A stretch of 64,000 nucleotides of DNA, from NCBI RefSeq assembly GCF_002240225.1, contig NZ_CP022584.1, positions 1 to 64,000 on the forward strand, in the 5' to 3' direction. The translations under genes were made by a program, and so were the position numbers. Each line of letters begins with the position of its first letter. Position 1 is the first letter of the stretch. The notes beneath the pieces were generated by a model, which saw only the letters and a list, made by a program, of their open reading frames with translations, was not told where the DNA came from and did not search any database. Source of the stretch: Paenibacillus physcomitrellae (GTDB taxonomy: Bacteria > Bacillota > Bacilli > Paenibacillales > Paenibacillaceae). Shown here one piece after another: positions 36,559 to 46,151 of the stretch.

Positions 36559-38940
36559 ATGAATGGTTTGGATATGACCGAGCAATCTTGGAAGGATGAA
36601 CAAAACCGGGTTAATCATGTGGTAGAAGTGATCGATAAACGCATTAAAGGCTTGGAGCGCGAAGTCGGCAGTGTCCGGACCGACGTGGTGGAGATGCGGC
36701 GTGATTTCTGGGACGACGTAACGATCAACTTCAGTGAAGCCGATGATGTAGGCGAGACCTCGACCAGCCTCCGGCAGCAGTCAGAAGTGCTGTCCGAACG
36801 GGAGAGAAGCCATAAGCATTCCTTTGCGGCTTTGTCCAAGATGAAGCGGCTGCGCCAATCTCCTTATTTTGGCCGAATCGACTTTGCTGAAACCGGTGAA
36901 CCGGCGGAACAGATCTATCTAGGCATTGCATCACTGCTGGATCAAGATGATCAGACCTTTCTTGTTTATGACTGGCGGGCGCCGATTTCGAATCTGTATT
37001 ATGACAGTACACCGGGCCCGGCATCTTATAAAACGCCCGTAGGGGAAATTGCAGGGGAAATGCTGCTCAAACGCCAGTTCGTTATTCGTGACTCTCAAAT
37101 TAAATTAATGTTTGATACAGGCGTTACGATCGGAGATGAACTGCTGCAGGAAGTGCTGGGCAGAAGCTCTGACGCCCAAATGAAAAGCATCGTGGCTACG
37201 ATTCAGAGAGAACAGAACCGCATCATCCGCAATGAACGAAGCCGGATGCTTATTGTTCAGGGGGCGGCCGGCAGCGGCAAAACCTCGGCTGCGCTGCAGC
37301 GGGTGGCCTATCTGCTGTACAAGTACCGGGAGCATCTGCAGGCAGATCAGGTGATTTTGTTCTCGCCCAATCCGATGTTTAACAGTTATGTATCTACCGT
37401 GCTTCCGGAGCTTGGCGAGGAGAACATGCAGCAGACCACTTTCCAGGAGTATCTGGAGCATAGAATCGGCCGGGAATTCCAGCTGGAGGATCCGTTTGTA
37501 CAAATGGAATATGTTCTTTCCGGGGAAAGCGGGCAACCGGGATATGACGCCAGAATCGAAGCGATTCGTTATAAATCTTCGTCTCTGTACATTCAAGCCA
37601 TGAACGGTTATCGGAACATGCTTCTAGCCGAAGGCATGCTGTTCAGACCGCTCCGGTTTCAAGGGAAAGAAATTGTGGGCAGGGAGGAGATCAGCAAAAG
37701 GTTCTATGCCTATGATTCGAGCATTACTCTGGCGAACCGCTGCGATCTGCTGCGTGAATGGCTGCTTAAGGAATTGGCCGATTTCAGCAAACGCGAAGTG
37801 AACGAGCCTTGGGTAGAAGAACAGATGCAGCTGCTGGACAGTGAGGATTATCAGATCGCTTATCAGCGTATGCGCCGGCAAAACCGCAAGAAAAACCGTA
37901 CGTTCACCGATTATGAGGACGAAAAGCTGATTTTGGCCCGAATGGTGGTCAGTGATCGTCTGAAACCGCTGCGAAAATGGGTAAAAGCGCTGCGGTTTGT
38001 GGATATTAAAGGGCTGTATGCCCAGCTGTTTGCAAACAAATCCATCATGCTGCAGGCGAGCGGCGGCGATCTGCCGGCTTCCTGGGACGAAATCTGCCGG
38101 TTCACGCTGGACAACTTGGAGAAAGGCGAGCTGGCCTACGAAGACGCAACGCCTTATCTCTATTTACGAGAGCAGCTGCTGGGCTTCCGTTCCAATGGCA
38201 ATATTCGTCATGTATTTATAGATGAAGCGCAGGATTATTCGCCGTTTCAGCTGTTTTTCCTGAAAAGATTATTCCCTAGAGCACGCATGACAGCGCTCGG
38301 TGATCTTAATCAGGCGATTTATGCCCATGGTTCCATCCTGCAGCAGACTTCCACTTTATCTCAGCTGTATGGACAAGAGGAAACCGAGCAGATCACACTC
38401 ACCCAAAGCTATCGTTCGACTCGCCAAATCGTTGATTTCACCCGGCAGATGGTCGAAGGCGGGGAGCGGATTGTTCCGTTTAACCGGGACGGGGAGCTGC
38501 CTGAGATAAGAATTGCCGGAGAACAGGCAGCTTTAAATGCAGCCCTCTCGGCCGATCTTGACCAGCTGAAGGCTGAAGGGTATGAAACAATCGCCATTAT
38601 CTGCAAAACGGCTGAGGAAAGCCGGCTCACGTATGAAACGCTGAAGAAGGATCATGAACTGAAGCTGATCAAGAAAACAACGCTGTCTTTTGAGAAAGGC
38701 ATTCATGTCATTCCTGCTTATCTTGCTAAAGGCGTGGAGTTTGATGCCGTGCTGATTTATGATGCTTCCGAGGAGCGGTATCGCCGGGAATCGGAACGCA
38801 AGCTTTTTTATACAGCTTGTACAAGAGCCATGCATCTGCTCCATGTTTATAGCCTGGGCGAGCCGTCTCCTTTCATCAAGGCGGTTAAACCTGAGGATTA
38901 CCGGACTGTGGAACTCGAAACGAGCCGTGTAAACGGGTAG
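36559..38940 (+). CDS. helD: RNA polymerase recycling motor HelD
   Basis: A 793-aa UvrD-like superfamily 1 ATPase that removes stalled or post-termination RNA polymerase from DNA. An N-terminal coiled-coil arm (about 1-100) inserts into the polymerase secondary channel. Walker A is GAAGSGKT at about 235-242; the DEAQDYSPFQ box, LTQSYRSTRQI and the C-terminal TACTRAMHLLH motif complete the helicase core. The frame opens at 36523, but the AGAAGAGGGG before ATG 36559 makes it the better start; ATG 36574 is also possible. The gene stands alone. Confidence 0.93.
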   Translation: MNGLDMTEQSWKDEQNRVNHVVEVIDKRIKGLEREVGSVRTDVVEMRRDFWDDVTINFSEADDVGETSTSLRQQSEVLSERERSHKHSFAALSKMKRLRQSPYFGRIDFAETGEPAEQIYLGIASLLDQDDQTFLVYDWRAPISNLYYDSTPGPASYKTPVGEIAGEMLLKRQFVIRDSQIKLMFDTGVTIGDELLQEVLGRSSDAQMKSIVATIQREQNRIIRNERSRMLIVQGAAGSGKTSAALQRVAYLLYKYREHLQADQVILFSPNPMFNSYVSTVLPELGEENMQQTTFQEYLEHRIGREFQLEDPFVQMEYVLSGESGQPGYDARIEAIRYKSSSLYIQAMNGYRNMLLAEGMLFRPLRFQGKEIVGREEISKRFYAYDSSITLANRCDLLREWLLKELADFSKREVNEPWVEEQMQLLDSEDYQIAYQRMRRQNRKKNRTFTDYEDEKLILARMVVSDRLKPLRKWVKALRFVDIKGLYAQLFANKSIMLQASGGDLPASWDEICRFTLDNLEKGELAYEDATPYLYLREQLLGFRSNGNIRHVFIDEAQDYSPFQLFFLKRLFPRARMTALGDLNQAIYAHGSILQQTSTLSQLYGQEETEQITLTQSYRSTRQIVDFTRQMVEGGERIVPFNRDGELPEIRIAGEQAALNAALSADLDQLKAEGYETIAIICKTAEESRLTYETLKKDHELKLIKKTTLSFEKGIHVIPAYLAKGVEFDAVLIYDASEERYRRESERKLFYTACTRAMHLLHVYSLGEPSPFIKAVKPEDYRTVELETSRVNG

Positions 38941-39024
38941 GCGGATAATAGCGGATAATAATGAACGGAATGAACCACACTAACACAGATGTGTTCTTCA
39001 CACATTTGAAAGGTGGTCTAGTCA

Positions 39025-40272
39025 GTGGGCAACAATAAAGGAGCATTAATTGCGTTGGCTTCCATTCCATTTATTATGACGCTGGGCAACTCTATGCTAA
39101 TCCCAATTCTTCCGCAGATCTCTAAAGAACTCAGGATCAGCTCGTTCCAGGCCAGCATGCTGATAACGGTTTACGGGATTGTTGCCATTTTGCTCATTCC
39201 AATAGCCGGTTATCTCTCGGATCGTCTGGGACGCAAAGCAGTTATTGTCCCCAGTTTGATCTTGGCCGGAGTTGGAGGAGCCGTGTGTGGAGCCGCAGTT
39301 TGGTTTGGAAGCGGCAAGGTGGTTTATTGGATCATTTTGGCAGGACGCCTCATTCAAGGGGCAGGTGCTGCCGGGGCTTTTCCGATCGTCATTCCTTTTG
39401 TCGGCGATTTATTTAAGGATGACAAAGAGGTCAGCAAAGGGCTTGGCATTATCGAAACCTCGAATACCTTTGGCAAGGTTCTAAGCCCCATACTCGGAGC
39501 GGCGCTGGGAATGGTTTTATGGTATCTGCCCTTTGTCTCCATTCCACTGTTATGCCTGATTTCACTGCTGTTAGTGCTATTTATGGTGAAGAAGCCGAAG
39601 AAATCCAAGGAAGATGAGCCGAAGAGTCTTCGAGAGGTGCTCCATGCTGTAAGAGCCATTTTGAAAAAAGAAGGCCGGTGGTTGTACGCGATATTCGCGA
39701 TTGGCGGCATTTGTATGTTTCTGCTATTCGGCGTGTTGTCTTATTTGTCTGAGCAGCTGGAAGTGAAACATCATCTGCATGGAGTGGTAAAAGGTCTTGT
39801 CCTGGCTATCCCGCTGGCTGTCTTATGTTTGGCGTCTTATATCACCGGGAAGAAAATCGGAAAGAACAAAACGATCATGAAATGGGCCGGAGTTTCGGGC
39901 ATGATTTTGTCCACGGTTTCGTTATTCGGGATCGGGCTGTTTAATAACATTTATTTCGTTATTGGCTGCCTTATTATTTGCGGTTCAGGGATTGGTGTGG
40001 TGCTGCCATGTACGGATTCTCTGATCACGGAAGGAATAGAACAGGAAATAAGAGGAACGGTGACTTCTTTGTATAACAGCATGCGGTTTATTGGGGTATC
40101 GTTTGGTCCGCCGGCCGTATCGCTGCTCGTAAATACGAGTCACAGGGTGATGTTTTTTGTGATTGCAGGCATTTCTCTGGTGGCTTTTGTCCTTATTTTG
40201 TTTGCAGTAAGACCCAAACCGGAGAAGAAGAAAGGCGGAGGACAAATCCCCCGCCCCGCTCCTTCAGGTTAA
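39025..40272 (+). CDS. MFS transporter, DHA1 drug efflux type
   Basis: A 415-aa transporter with twelve predicted helices. Motif A GYLSDRLGRKAVI lies after helix 2 (about 62-74), and the helix 4 region contains GRLIQGAGAAGAFPI. It starts at GTG 39025 with AAAGGTGG upstream. The pattern is near the Bmr/Blt and YfmO-type exporters. No regulator is adjacent and the substrate is unknown. Confidence 0.9.
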   Translation: MGNNKGALIALASIPFIMTLGNSMLIPILPQISKELRISSFQASMLITVYGIVAILLIPIAGYLSDRLGRKAVIVPSLILAGVGGAVCGAAVWFGSGKVVYWIILAGRLIQGAGAAGAFPIVIPFVGDLFKDDKEVSKGLGIIETSNTFGKVLSPILGAALGMVLWYLPFVSIPLLCLISLLLVLFMVKKPKKSKEDEPKSLREVLHAVRAILKKEGRWLYAIFAIGGICMFLLFGVLSYLSEQLEVKHHLHGVVKGLVLAIPLAVLCLASYITGKKIGKNKTIMKWAGVSGMILSTVSLFGIGLFNNIYFVIGCLIICGSGIGVVLPCTDSLITEGIEQEIRGTVTSLYNSMRFIGVSFGPPAVSLLVNTSHRVMFFVIAGISLVAFVLILFAVRPKPEKKKGGGQIPRPAPSG

Positions 40273-40282
40273 GTTTTCTTTG

Positions 40283-40316
40283 AACAGCTGTTATGAGAGA
40301 TCAGACAGCTGTTTTT
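40283..40316 (+). terminator. Terminator after the MFS gene
   Basis: AACAGCTGT pairs with ACAGCTGTT around about 14 nt, followed by TTT. Confidence 0.75.
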
Positions 40317-40475
40317 CTTTGTCCAAAAGGACTTCGTTCCCTAATTTCCTATGGAATCAGGCACGGAATCAAACAAGGAATCAAAAAAATGGTTTTGCGG
40401 CCCGTCTGCTTTTGGTATGATAATACAGGCAAGTTTATTTACGGCTTCCGCTTTCAATTTTGGCAGGCAGCTGCC

Positions 40476-40676
40476 CTACATATGGTAGCTCCCGGAGGGG
40501 GCGTTTAATACCCATTCCAGCATTAGCAGCATATCATCCAGACGTTCAAGCTGTGCGTTTAAGGAAGGGCGCTGGGACTCTTGATCCGGCTGCAGCTGTG
40601 CAAGCCGGTCTTCAATACGTTTCTTTTGCATGGTGAGTTCATTGATTTTGGATTTAATCTGAAGTTCGGTTCTCAT
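40476..40676 (-). CDS. Small coiled-coil protein
   Basis: A 66-aa hydrophilic protein. Residues 5-58 form a likely antiparallel helical hairpin with heptad leucines (IKSKINELTMQKKRIEDRL and LNAQLERLDDMLLMLEWVL), broken by a Pro/Gln/Ser turn. GAGGTG lies 5 nt before ATG 40676. It is divergent from rpiA with about 90 nt between. Function unknown. The coding call rests on its start site and residue pattern. Confidence 0.65.
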   Translation of the reverse strand: MRTELQIKSKINELTMQKKRIEDRLAQLQPDQESQRPSLNAQLERLDDMLLMLEWVLNAPSGSYHM

Positions 40677-40769
40677 TAGTCACCTCATCGTTTCGTTATC
40701 ATGAATTATTATAACAATTGGCGGGCGAAAACAACATTGGTCCTGCAAGTATCGTGGAGGGTATAAGAC

Positions 40770-41441
40770 ATGAATGGAAAACAAGCAGCAGGTTATCGTG
40801 CGGTCGAGTGGGTACAACCGGGGATGACGGTCGGGCTCGGAACGGGTTCTACTGCCTACTGGGCCATCCAGCGGATCGGAGAACGTGTAAAGGAAGGTCT
40901 TGAAATCAAGGCGATTGCCACGTCCAAGGCTTCCGAGAAACTGGCCAAAGAGTTAAACATTCCTTTGTTCGAAGCGGCGGATATTCCGCATATTGATTTA
41001 ACAATCGACGGAGCGGATGAGGTAAACCCGCAAATGGCCTTGATCAAGGGCGGCGGCGGCGCACTGCTGCGAGAGAAGATGGTTGCTTTAAAGAGCGACA
41101 AGCTGATTGTAGTCGCTGACGCCAGCAAAGATGTAGAAGTGCTGGGAAACTTTAAGCTGCCGATCGAGGTAGTTCCCTTTGCCTGTGAATGGACCTTTGA
41201 AAATTTGCGAAAACAATATGACGTACCGATGGAATTCAGATATCGGGACGGAAGTATCTATGTGACCGATAACGGCAACTATATTGTTGATGCTTCTTTT
41301 GGTAGAATTGAAGATCCGGAGAAGCTGGCCGTTCAATTGAAGTCCATGACAGGAATCGTTGATCATGGATTGTTCGTTGGTATAGCCGAGACAGTAGTGC
41401 TCGGAAATGAAGACGGTACGGTAACGGTCCGGACCCGTTAA
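40770..41441 (+). CDS. rpiA: Ribose-5-phosphate isomerase A
   Basis: A 223-aa enzyme that interconverts ribose 5-phosphate and ribulose 5-phosphate in the pentose phosphate pathway. Family motifs: GLGTGSTAYWAI (phosphate loop), TIDGADEVNP with catalytic acids and KGGGGALLREK with the catalytic Glu/Lys. GGAGGG precedes ATG 40770. It complements xylA/xylB in pentose use, though it is not cotranscribed with them. Confidence 0.96.
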   Translation: MNGKQAAGYRAVEWVQPGMTVGLGTGSTAYWAIQRIGERVKEGLEIKAIATSKASEKLAKELNIPLFEAADIPHIDLTIDGADEVNPQMALIKGGGGALLREKMVALKSDKLIVVADASKDVEVLGNFKLPIEVVPFACEWTFENLRKQYDVPMEFRYRDGSIYVTDNGNYIVDASFGRIEDPEKLAVQLKSMTGIVDHGLFVGIAETVVLGNEDGTVTVRTR

Positions 41442-41544
41442 CCAGGTCAGGCGGATCAAGCCTTTTTGAGGATTTCATCTGACATGGTAAAATAATGGAG
41501 TGGTTGGCAAGAAGGGTTCAAAAAACGAAACAGGGGGGATTCTT

Positions 41545-41994
41545 GTGCTGATTGATGCGAAACGAGGTCCAGGTCTTGATCATTCCGAGGTCACGGAGCT
41601 TCTGGAATTAGCTGTGCATGAGGACGAAGAAGCTTTGGCAGCTGCCAAGGCCCTGTATCGATCCGAGGATAACGGTTGTCTGCTTCGCCTGTATCAGGAG
41701 GAAGGGGAAACGATTGGCTTGATCGGGTTTCATATGGATTCGGACACAGGCACGCTGACCATTCAGCACATCAGCGTATTTCCCGAATATCGCAACCAGG
41801 GCTTTGGCCGTGGTTTAATATTAGAAGCTTTAATGGAGCAGTCACCAGACACCATTAAGGCGGTAGTGGATGAGGAAGCGGCTGATTTCTACCGTAATAT
41901 CGGGTTTATTGTTACTAGCGAAGGAGTCAGTCCTTCGGGGGCTGAACGTTTTCTGTGTGTATACCATGCTGTGGAACGGGAAGACGAGTTCTGA
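41545..41994 (+). CDS. GNAT-family N-acetyltransferase
   Basis: A 149-aa acyl-CoA-dependent transferase. The GNAT core has IGLIGFHMDSD, QHISVFPEYRNQGFGRGLI (motif A, Q/RxxGxG/A pyrophosphate loop) and a C-terminal DFYRNIGFIV. The frame opens at GTG 41500, but the strong GGGGGG at 41533-41538 precedes GTG 41545, which I take as the start. Substrate unknown. Confidence 0.85.
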   Translation: MLIDAKRGPGLDHSEVTELLELAVHEDEEALAAAKALYRSEDNGCLLRLYQEEGETIGLIGFHMDSDTGTLTIQHISVFPEYRNQGFGRGLILEALMEQSPDTIKAVVDEEAADFYRNIGFIVTSEGVSPSGAERFLCVYHAVEREDEF

Positions 41995-42013
41995 TCCAGC
42001 ATGGGCACAATAG

Positions 42014-42098
42014 AAAAAGCCGGCGGGAAATGAACCGCACCACCAACTGTTAGAGTGTTTCTAATCATTGGGGTGCGGTTCAAAACCGCCGGCTTTTT
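42014..42098. terminator. Very long bidirectional hairpin
   Basis: AAAAAGCCGGCGG (42014-42026) pairs with CCGCCGGCTTTTT (42086-42098); inside, TGAACCGCACC (42031-42041) pairs with GGTGCGGTTCA (42072-42082), then CCAA/TTGG and TTAGA/TCTAA. It lies between convergent genes and ends in A5/T5, so termination in both directions is likely, but it is far longer than a normal terminator. Confidence 0.8.
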
Positions 42099-42168
42099 GT
42101 TATAAGCACAATTATAAATGAATTTGTGCAGGTAAATTGCTTCTGACATAACGGATGCCGGGATACCT

Positions 42169-42843
42169 TTAAAGCGACATTTTCTTGAAGTAGCTGCGCA
42201 AAGCAAAACCGCGCTCCTGACGTTTCTTATATTTCGGAAGCTGTTTGTAAATAAGCAAAGCCTCTTGATAAGCGGTTTTGGCGTCTTCCTTCTGGCCCAG
42301 CGTCTGATAAAGCCGTCCAAGCAGATAATAAGCCTCAATGGAAGAGGACTGGATGCGGCGGAACTGCTCGGCATAATGCAGCGCTTTGGCGGGAGCATCA
42401 CTCCGGAAGGCTGCCGCGAGCTTCAAATAGGGCTGCCCATACTGTACACGCTCATTGAATGCAAAGGCTTTTAAAATCCGCTGCTCCCCTTCCTCCAGCT
42501 GTCCCAGTCCAAGCGCTGCCAGACCGTAATCCGCCCAGAATTCCGCAGATTCTTCGGAATAAGGCAGGCTTTCGTCGAGAAGACGCATCGCTTCTCCGTA
42601 ACGTTTCTGCTCGATGAGCAGCCGGGCGAGTTCGCGTTTGGAAGAGACGTCAAATGGACTGGCAGCAATTTGCTGACGCAGCTTGGCAATATGGCGCCGC
42701 CGTTTGAACGGCTTGGTCACACTTGGGAAGATGCCGACAAAACGTCTATCAAGCAAATACATAATAATAAGGAGCACTAGGATAGCGAGAAAGGGATTGC
42801 CTAATAATCGCCATAAAATAAAAAAAATAAAGAATTTGGCCAT
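42169..42843 (-). CDS. Membrane-anchored TPR protein
   Basis: A 224-aa protein. An N-terminal transmembrane segment (about 3-31) is followed by a basic stretch (KPFKRRRHIAK) and four or so tetratricopeptide repeats, the clearest being SSIEAYYLLGRLYQTLGQKEDAKTAYQEAL near residues 167-196. It probably acts as a scaffold on the cytoplasmic face. GGAGGTCGGTC precedes ATG 42843. The downstream gap 42099-42168 holds nothing evident. Confidence 0.82.
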   Translation of the reverse strand: MAKFFIFFILWRLLGNPFLAILVLLIIMYLLDRRFVGIFPSVTKPFKRRRHIAKLRQQIAASPFDVSSKRELARLLIEQKRYGEAMRLLDESLPYSEESAEFWADYGLAALGLGQLEEGEQRILKAFAFNERVQYGQPYLKLAAAFRSDAPAKALHYAEQFRRIQSSSIEAYYLLGRLYQTLGQKEDAKTAYQEALLIYKQLPKYKKRQERGFALRSYFKKMSL

Positions 42844-42997
42844 GACCGACCTCCAGCAGACACATTTGGAGCTATTATACCATAATTTGAAAATTAAGGT
42901 CTCTTGCTTGCGGAATTATCGGGTCATTGCTCAGAACTCAACTGAGAACTCAATTCAGAGCCGAGAACTCAATCTGCTTGTTTGTACTTACAAAAGG

Positions 42998-45016
42998 TTA
43001 TGCTGCCGTTTGAGCGGAATTGTTTTCTATTATTTGATTCTTACGCTGTTCGAGCCTATTAAACAGAAGGCCGATTAAGGCCGAACCAATCAAATAGGCA
43101 AGCATAATCCAAAGGGCTGCTGTCCACTGTCTGTAATCTCCGACGGATATGGCCTGCTGAAAGCCTTGAACCGAATAAGTCATCGGCAGCAGCCGGCCAA
43201 TGGCTGCCATGGCTGGAGCCATAAGCTGTCCCGGGAAGGTGCCGCCGCAGGTAGCAAGCTGGGTGACGAGCAAGGTGACAGCCAGAAATTTGCCCACAAA
43301 TCCAAAGATACTAAGCAGCATATAAATGATACTTAGGAACGTAAATGAAGTGACTAGAGAGAAGCAGACAAATAGGGAGAAATGCTGAACCTGTATCTGG
43401 AAAGCAAACAGAATGAGTGCATCCAGAATAATGGTTTGTACGATACCGACCGTTAAAAATAAGCCCAGTTTGTTTATAAACTGATGTCCACTGGCGAGCT
43501 TACTTCCTTGGCGTCTGCCAAGCGGCAAGATATTAGCGCCCATGATTCCCCCAACAAACAATCCAAGAGATATGAAATAAGGAGCAATACCGGCGCCATA
43601 ATTCGGAACCTCCACCCCTTTTGATTCGGTTAGCTTAACCGGCTCGACGAACATATTCTCGAGTTCTGGGCTGGCATGAAGCCCAGTTGTTTGACTTTTG
43701 GCCAAGGCCAGTTTGGATGCCAATTCGCCTGATCCATTATTCAGCTGATCCAGCCCCTGGTACAGTTGACCAGTTCCGGTTGTGAGCCGCCGGCTTCCGT
43801 CGGCCAAAGCGGTGATGCCTTGGTTCAGGGAGGCCATTCCTTTCGTCCAGTTGGCCATGCCGCTGTCCAGTTGCTCGGCGCTGCTGCTCAAGGATTTGGC
43901 GCCTTGACTGTTTTCCTTCAGCTTAGCCGCGAATAGCGAGGTTTGCTTGTTGAGCTGCTGCTGACCTTGGGCGATCTCGTCAGCGTTTGCCGCGAGAGCC
44001 GTTTCGGACTGGCTTAGTCCTTCATACAGCTCCGCTGTTGTTTCTGCCTGTTTAAGGAGGGCTTGTAGATCCGGGTCTTCGGCCGCGCTCGGGTGCTCTT
44101 TGATATAACTTTCCAGAGCAGCCGTCAGCTGCTTGGAGGCACCTTCAGCAGCCTGCCAGTCTTCGGCGTTCTTCCGGCTGGAGGCCTGCCATTTTCCCAG
44201 TTTGTCCGAAAGCTTGCCGGAGGCAGCCTCCAGCTTGCTCTGCCCAAGCGTTAACTGCTGCAGTCCGGCTGCCAGTTGCTCGGCTCCTTGATTCAGCTGG
44301 TTTGTGCCTTTCGCGAGCTCGCTGGAGCTTGTGCTTAGTTTGCCGCTTCCCTTCTGGAGATCCGAGGCACCTACTGCGGCATTCGAGATTCCCGAAGCCA
44401 GCTCGGAGAATCCCTTTTTAGCAGTTTCCGTGCCTTTATGGAGCTGCTCAGCGCCGCTTCCAGCGGTATTCAGGCCGTCCGCCAGCTTTTGCATACTTGA
44501 AAAGACGCCGTCTGTGTAAGCTTTGGTCAATTCGGCCTGCAATTTGGCCTTCATTTCTTTGATGGCGCTGGTTCCGATCTGCGAAGCAACGAAATTGCGT
44601 CCGGCATTTGTTTGGTAGATCAGTTCCGCCTGTTCGGGATGTTCATCCATGAGCGTTGCGGCATGACTCGAGAAATCTTCAGGGATCGTAACGATCATGT
44701 AATAGTCGCCTTTTTTCATCCCTTCAGAGGCAGCCTCAGCTGTAACAAAATCAAAGTCCAGTTCGTTGGTTTGAGCCAGCTCGTCGACAAAATTATGTCC
44801 GACCTCCACCGGTTTGCCGTTTAAAACGGCGCCTTTATCCAGGTTGACTACGGCAACTGGCAGATGATCGAGCCTGCCGTAAGGATTCCAATAGCCGGAC
44901 AGAAACAGTCCAACATAAATGAGAGGAACCAAAATCAGAAAAATCATGGCAATACGTCCGTGTTTATGGTGGATAAGATGTTTCCAATCTTGGAAAATTA
45001 AACGAAAACCATGCAC
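42998..45016 (-). CDS. YhgE/Pip family membrane protein
   Basis: A 672-aa protein of the YhgE/Pip (phage infection protein-like, ABC-2-type) family. One helix near residues 23-44 is followed by a long extracellular region (about 50-440) with many heptad-like repeats of Leu, Ala, Gly and Ser (LNQGAEQLAAGLQQL, LTTGTGQLYQGLDQLNNGSGELA), then five C-terminal helices. The frame opens at 45058, but AAAGGAGG before GTG 45016 marks the start. It may be an exporter, possibly controlled by the divergent LysR gene. Confidence 0.87.
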   Translation of the reverse strand: MHGFRLIFQDWKHLIHHKHGRIAMIFLILVPLIYVGLFLSGYWNPYGRLDHLPVAVVNLDKGAVLNGKPVEVGHNFVDELAQTNELDFDFVTAEAASEGMKKGDYYMIVTIPEDFSSHAATLMDEHPEQAELIYQTNAGRNFVASQIGTSAIKEMKAKLQAELTKAYTDGVFSSMQKLADGLNTAGSGAEQLHKGTETAKKGFSELASGISNAAVGASDLQKGSGKLSTSSSELAKGTNQLNQGAEQLAAGLQQLTLGQSKLEAASGKLSDKLGKWQASSRKNAEDWQAAEGASKQLTAALESYIKEHPSAAEDPDLQALLKQAETTAELYEGLSQSETALAANADEIAQGQQQLNKQTSLFAAKLKENSQGAKSLSSSAEQLDSGMANWTKGMASLNQGITALADGSRRLTTGTGQLYQGLDQLNNGSGELASKLALAKSQTTGLHASPELENMFVEPVKLTESKGVEVPNYGAGIAPYFISLGLFVGGIMGANILPLGRRQGSKLASGHQFINKLGLFLTVGIVQTIILDALILFAFQIQVQHFSLFVCFSLVTSFTFLSIIYMLLSIFGFVGKFLAVTLLVTQLATCGGTFPGQLMAPAMAAIGRLLPMTYSVQGFQQAISVGDYRQWTAALWIMLAYLIGSALIGLLFNRLEQRKNQIIENNSAQTAA

Positions 45017-45107
45017 CCTAAGGGCCTCCTTTGTTAAAATTTGAAAGAACCTGATCATTTTAATGGAAAGAGCTTATTGTGTATAATATATAAATAATTA
45101 TAAAATG

Positions 45108-45123
45108 ATAGTTCTATAGCTAT
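45108..45123. promoter_or_regulatory. Candidate LysR binding site in the divergent promoter region
   Basis: ATAG-N8-CTAT lies in the 135-bp AT-rich region between YhgE and the LysR gene, with the T-N11-A spacing typical of LysR sites. TATAAT-like sequences sit nearby at about 45081-45088. Confidence 0.4.
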
Positions 45124-45151
45124 GAGTGGTTGTGAAGGTGAGGGGTGAGTC

Positions 45152-46051
45152 TTGGATTTCTTGCAGCTGCAGTATTTTCAGACCGTGGCCAGGCTGGAGC
45201 ATATGACAAAAGCGGCTGAAACGCTGTCTATTGCCCAGCCGTCCTTAAGCAAATCCATTTCGCGGCTGGAGGAGGAGTTAGGTGTTCGGCTGTTTGACCG
45301 GGAAGGCCGGACAATCAAACTTAACAGCATGGGAAAGGCGTTCCTGCAAAGAGTAGACCGTGTCTTCATGGAACTGAATGAGGGAAGACAGGAGGTTCAG
45401 CAGCTGGCCGGTTTGCAGGAAGGCAGCATAACCCTGGCGGTCACGATCTCCAAAATCTTGCCGGAGCTGCTGGGTTCTTTTCTCTCCGAATATCCTAAGG
45501 TTCACCTTAGGCAGGTGATGGAACCGGCTGTAAGGATCAAACAACAGCTGGAAAGCGGAGAAATAGACTTTTGCATTACTTCTTTGCCTATTGAAGGGGA
45601 TCATCTGATTTGGGAGCCGCTGATGACGGAGGAAATTTTCCTTCTAGTCCCGCAGGATCATCCTTTGTCCTTCAGGAGCAGCATCTCTCTTTCAGAGGTC
45701 AGGGAAGACCGATTTATCAGCTTAAACAGCGGTTACGGATTCCGAAGGCTTACCGATGAATTTTGCCGCAAAGCAGGGTTTATGCCGAATACCGCTTTTG
45801 AAGGGGATGAACCGGCGGTTATCGGCAGTCTGGTTAACAAAGGGTTGGGAGTTGCGTTTGTACCTGCCATGTCAGTGGCCGATATCGTATTACATTCTAC
45901 CTCCAGGCTGCGCATTTCATCACCTGAATGCCGGCGAACGATTGGGCTGGTCTATTCGGATAGAACGTACAAGTCGATGGCCGCCCAGCGGTTTCATGTG
46001 TACTGCCGGGAGTATTTCAAGCAGCTGTTTATTGATTTGCAGAAGCTCTAG
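45152..46051 (+). CDS. LysR-family transcriptional regulator
   Basis: A 299-aa regulator. The N-terminal winged helix has FLQLQYFQTVARLEHMTKAA and LSIAQPSLSKSISRLEEELG; the C-terminal effector domain (about 90-299) has a periplasmic-binding-protein fold with SGEIDFCIT. It starts at TTG 45152 with GGTGAGGGG upstream. It is divergent from yhgE, its most likely target by the usual LysR arrangement. Confidence 0.92.
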   Translation: MDFLQLQYFQTVARLEHMTKAAETLSIAQPSLSKSISRLEEELGVRLFDREGRTIKLNSMGKAFLQRVDRVFMELNEGRQEVQQLAGLQEGSITLAVTISKILPELLGSFLSEYPKVHLRQVMEPAVRIKQQLESGEIDFCITSLPIEGDHLIWEPLMTEEIFLLVPQDHPLSFRSSISLSEVREDRFISLNSGYGFRRLTDEFCRKAGFMPNTAFEGDEPAVIGSLVNKGLGVAFVPAMSVADIVLHSTSRLRISSPECRRTIGLVYSDRTYKSMAAQRFHVYCREYFKQLFIDLQKL

Positions 46052-46151
46052 CTGGCAGCGGACGCGGGAATAAGACCTGGTTGAATCGGGTAATAAGAAA
46101 AGGAATGTGAGCATGCTCAGGCGTGATAGGAAAGGAGTTGCACAGTAACCC

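Noticed and set aside
40293..40508. Plus-strand frame of 71 codons after the MFS gene
   Set aside because: It starts inside the terminator hairpin, lacks a ribosome site and overlaps a better-supported minus-strand gene.
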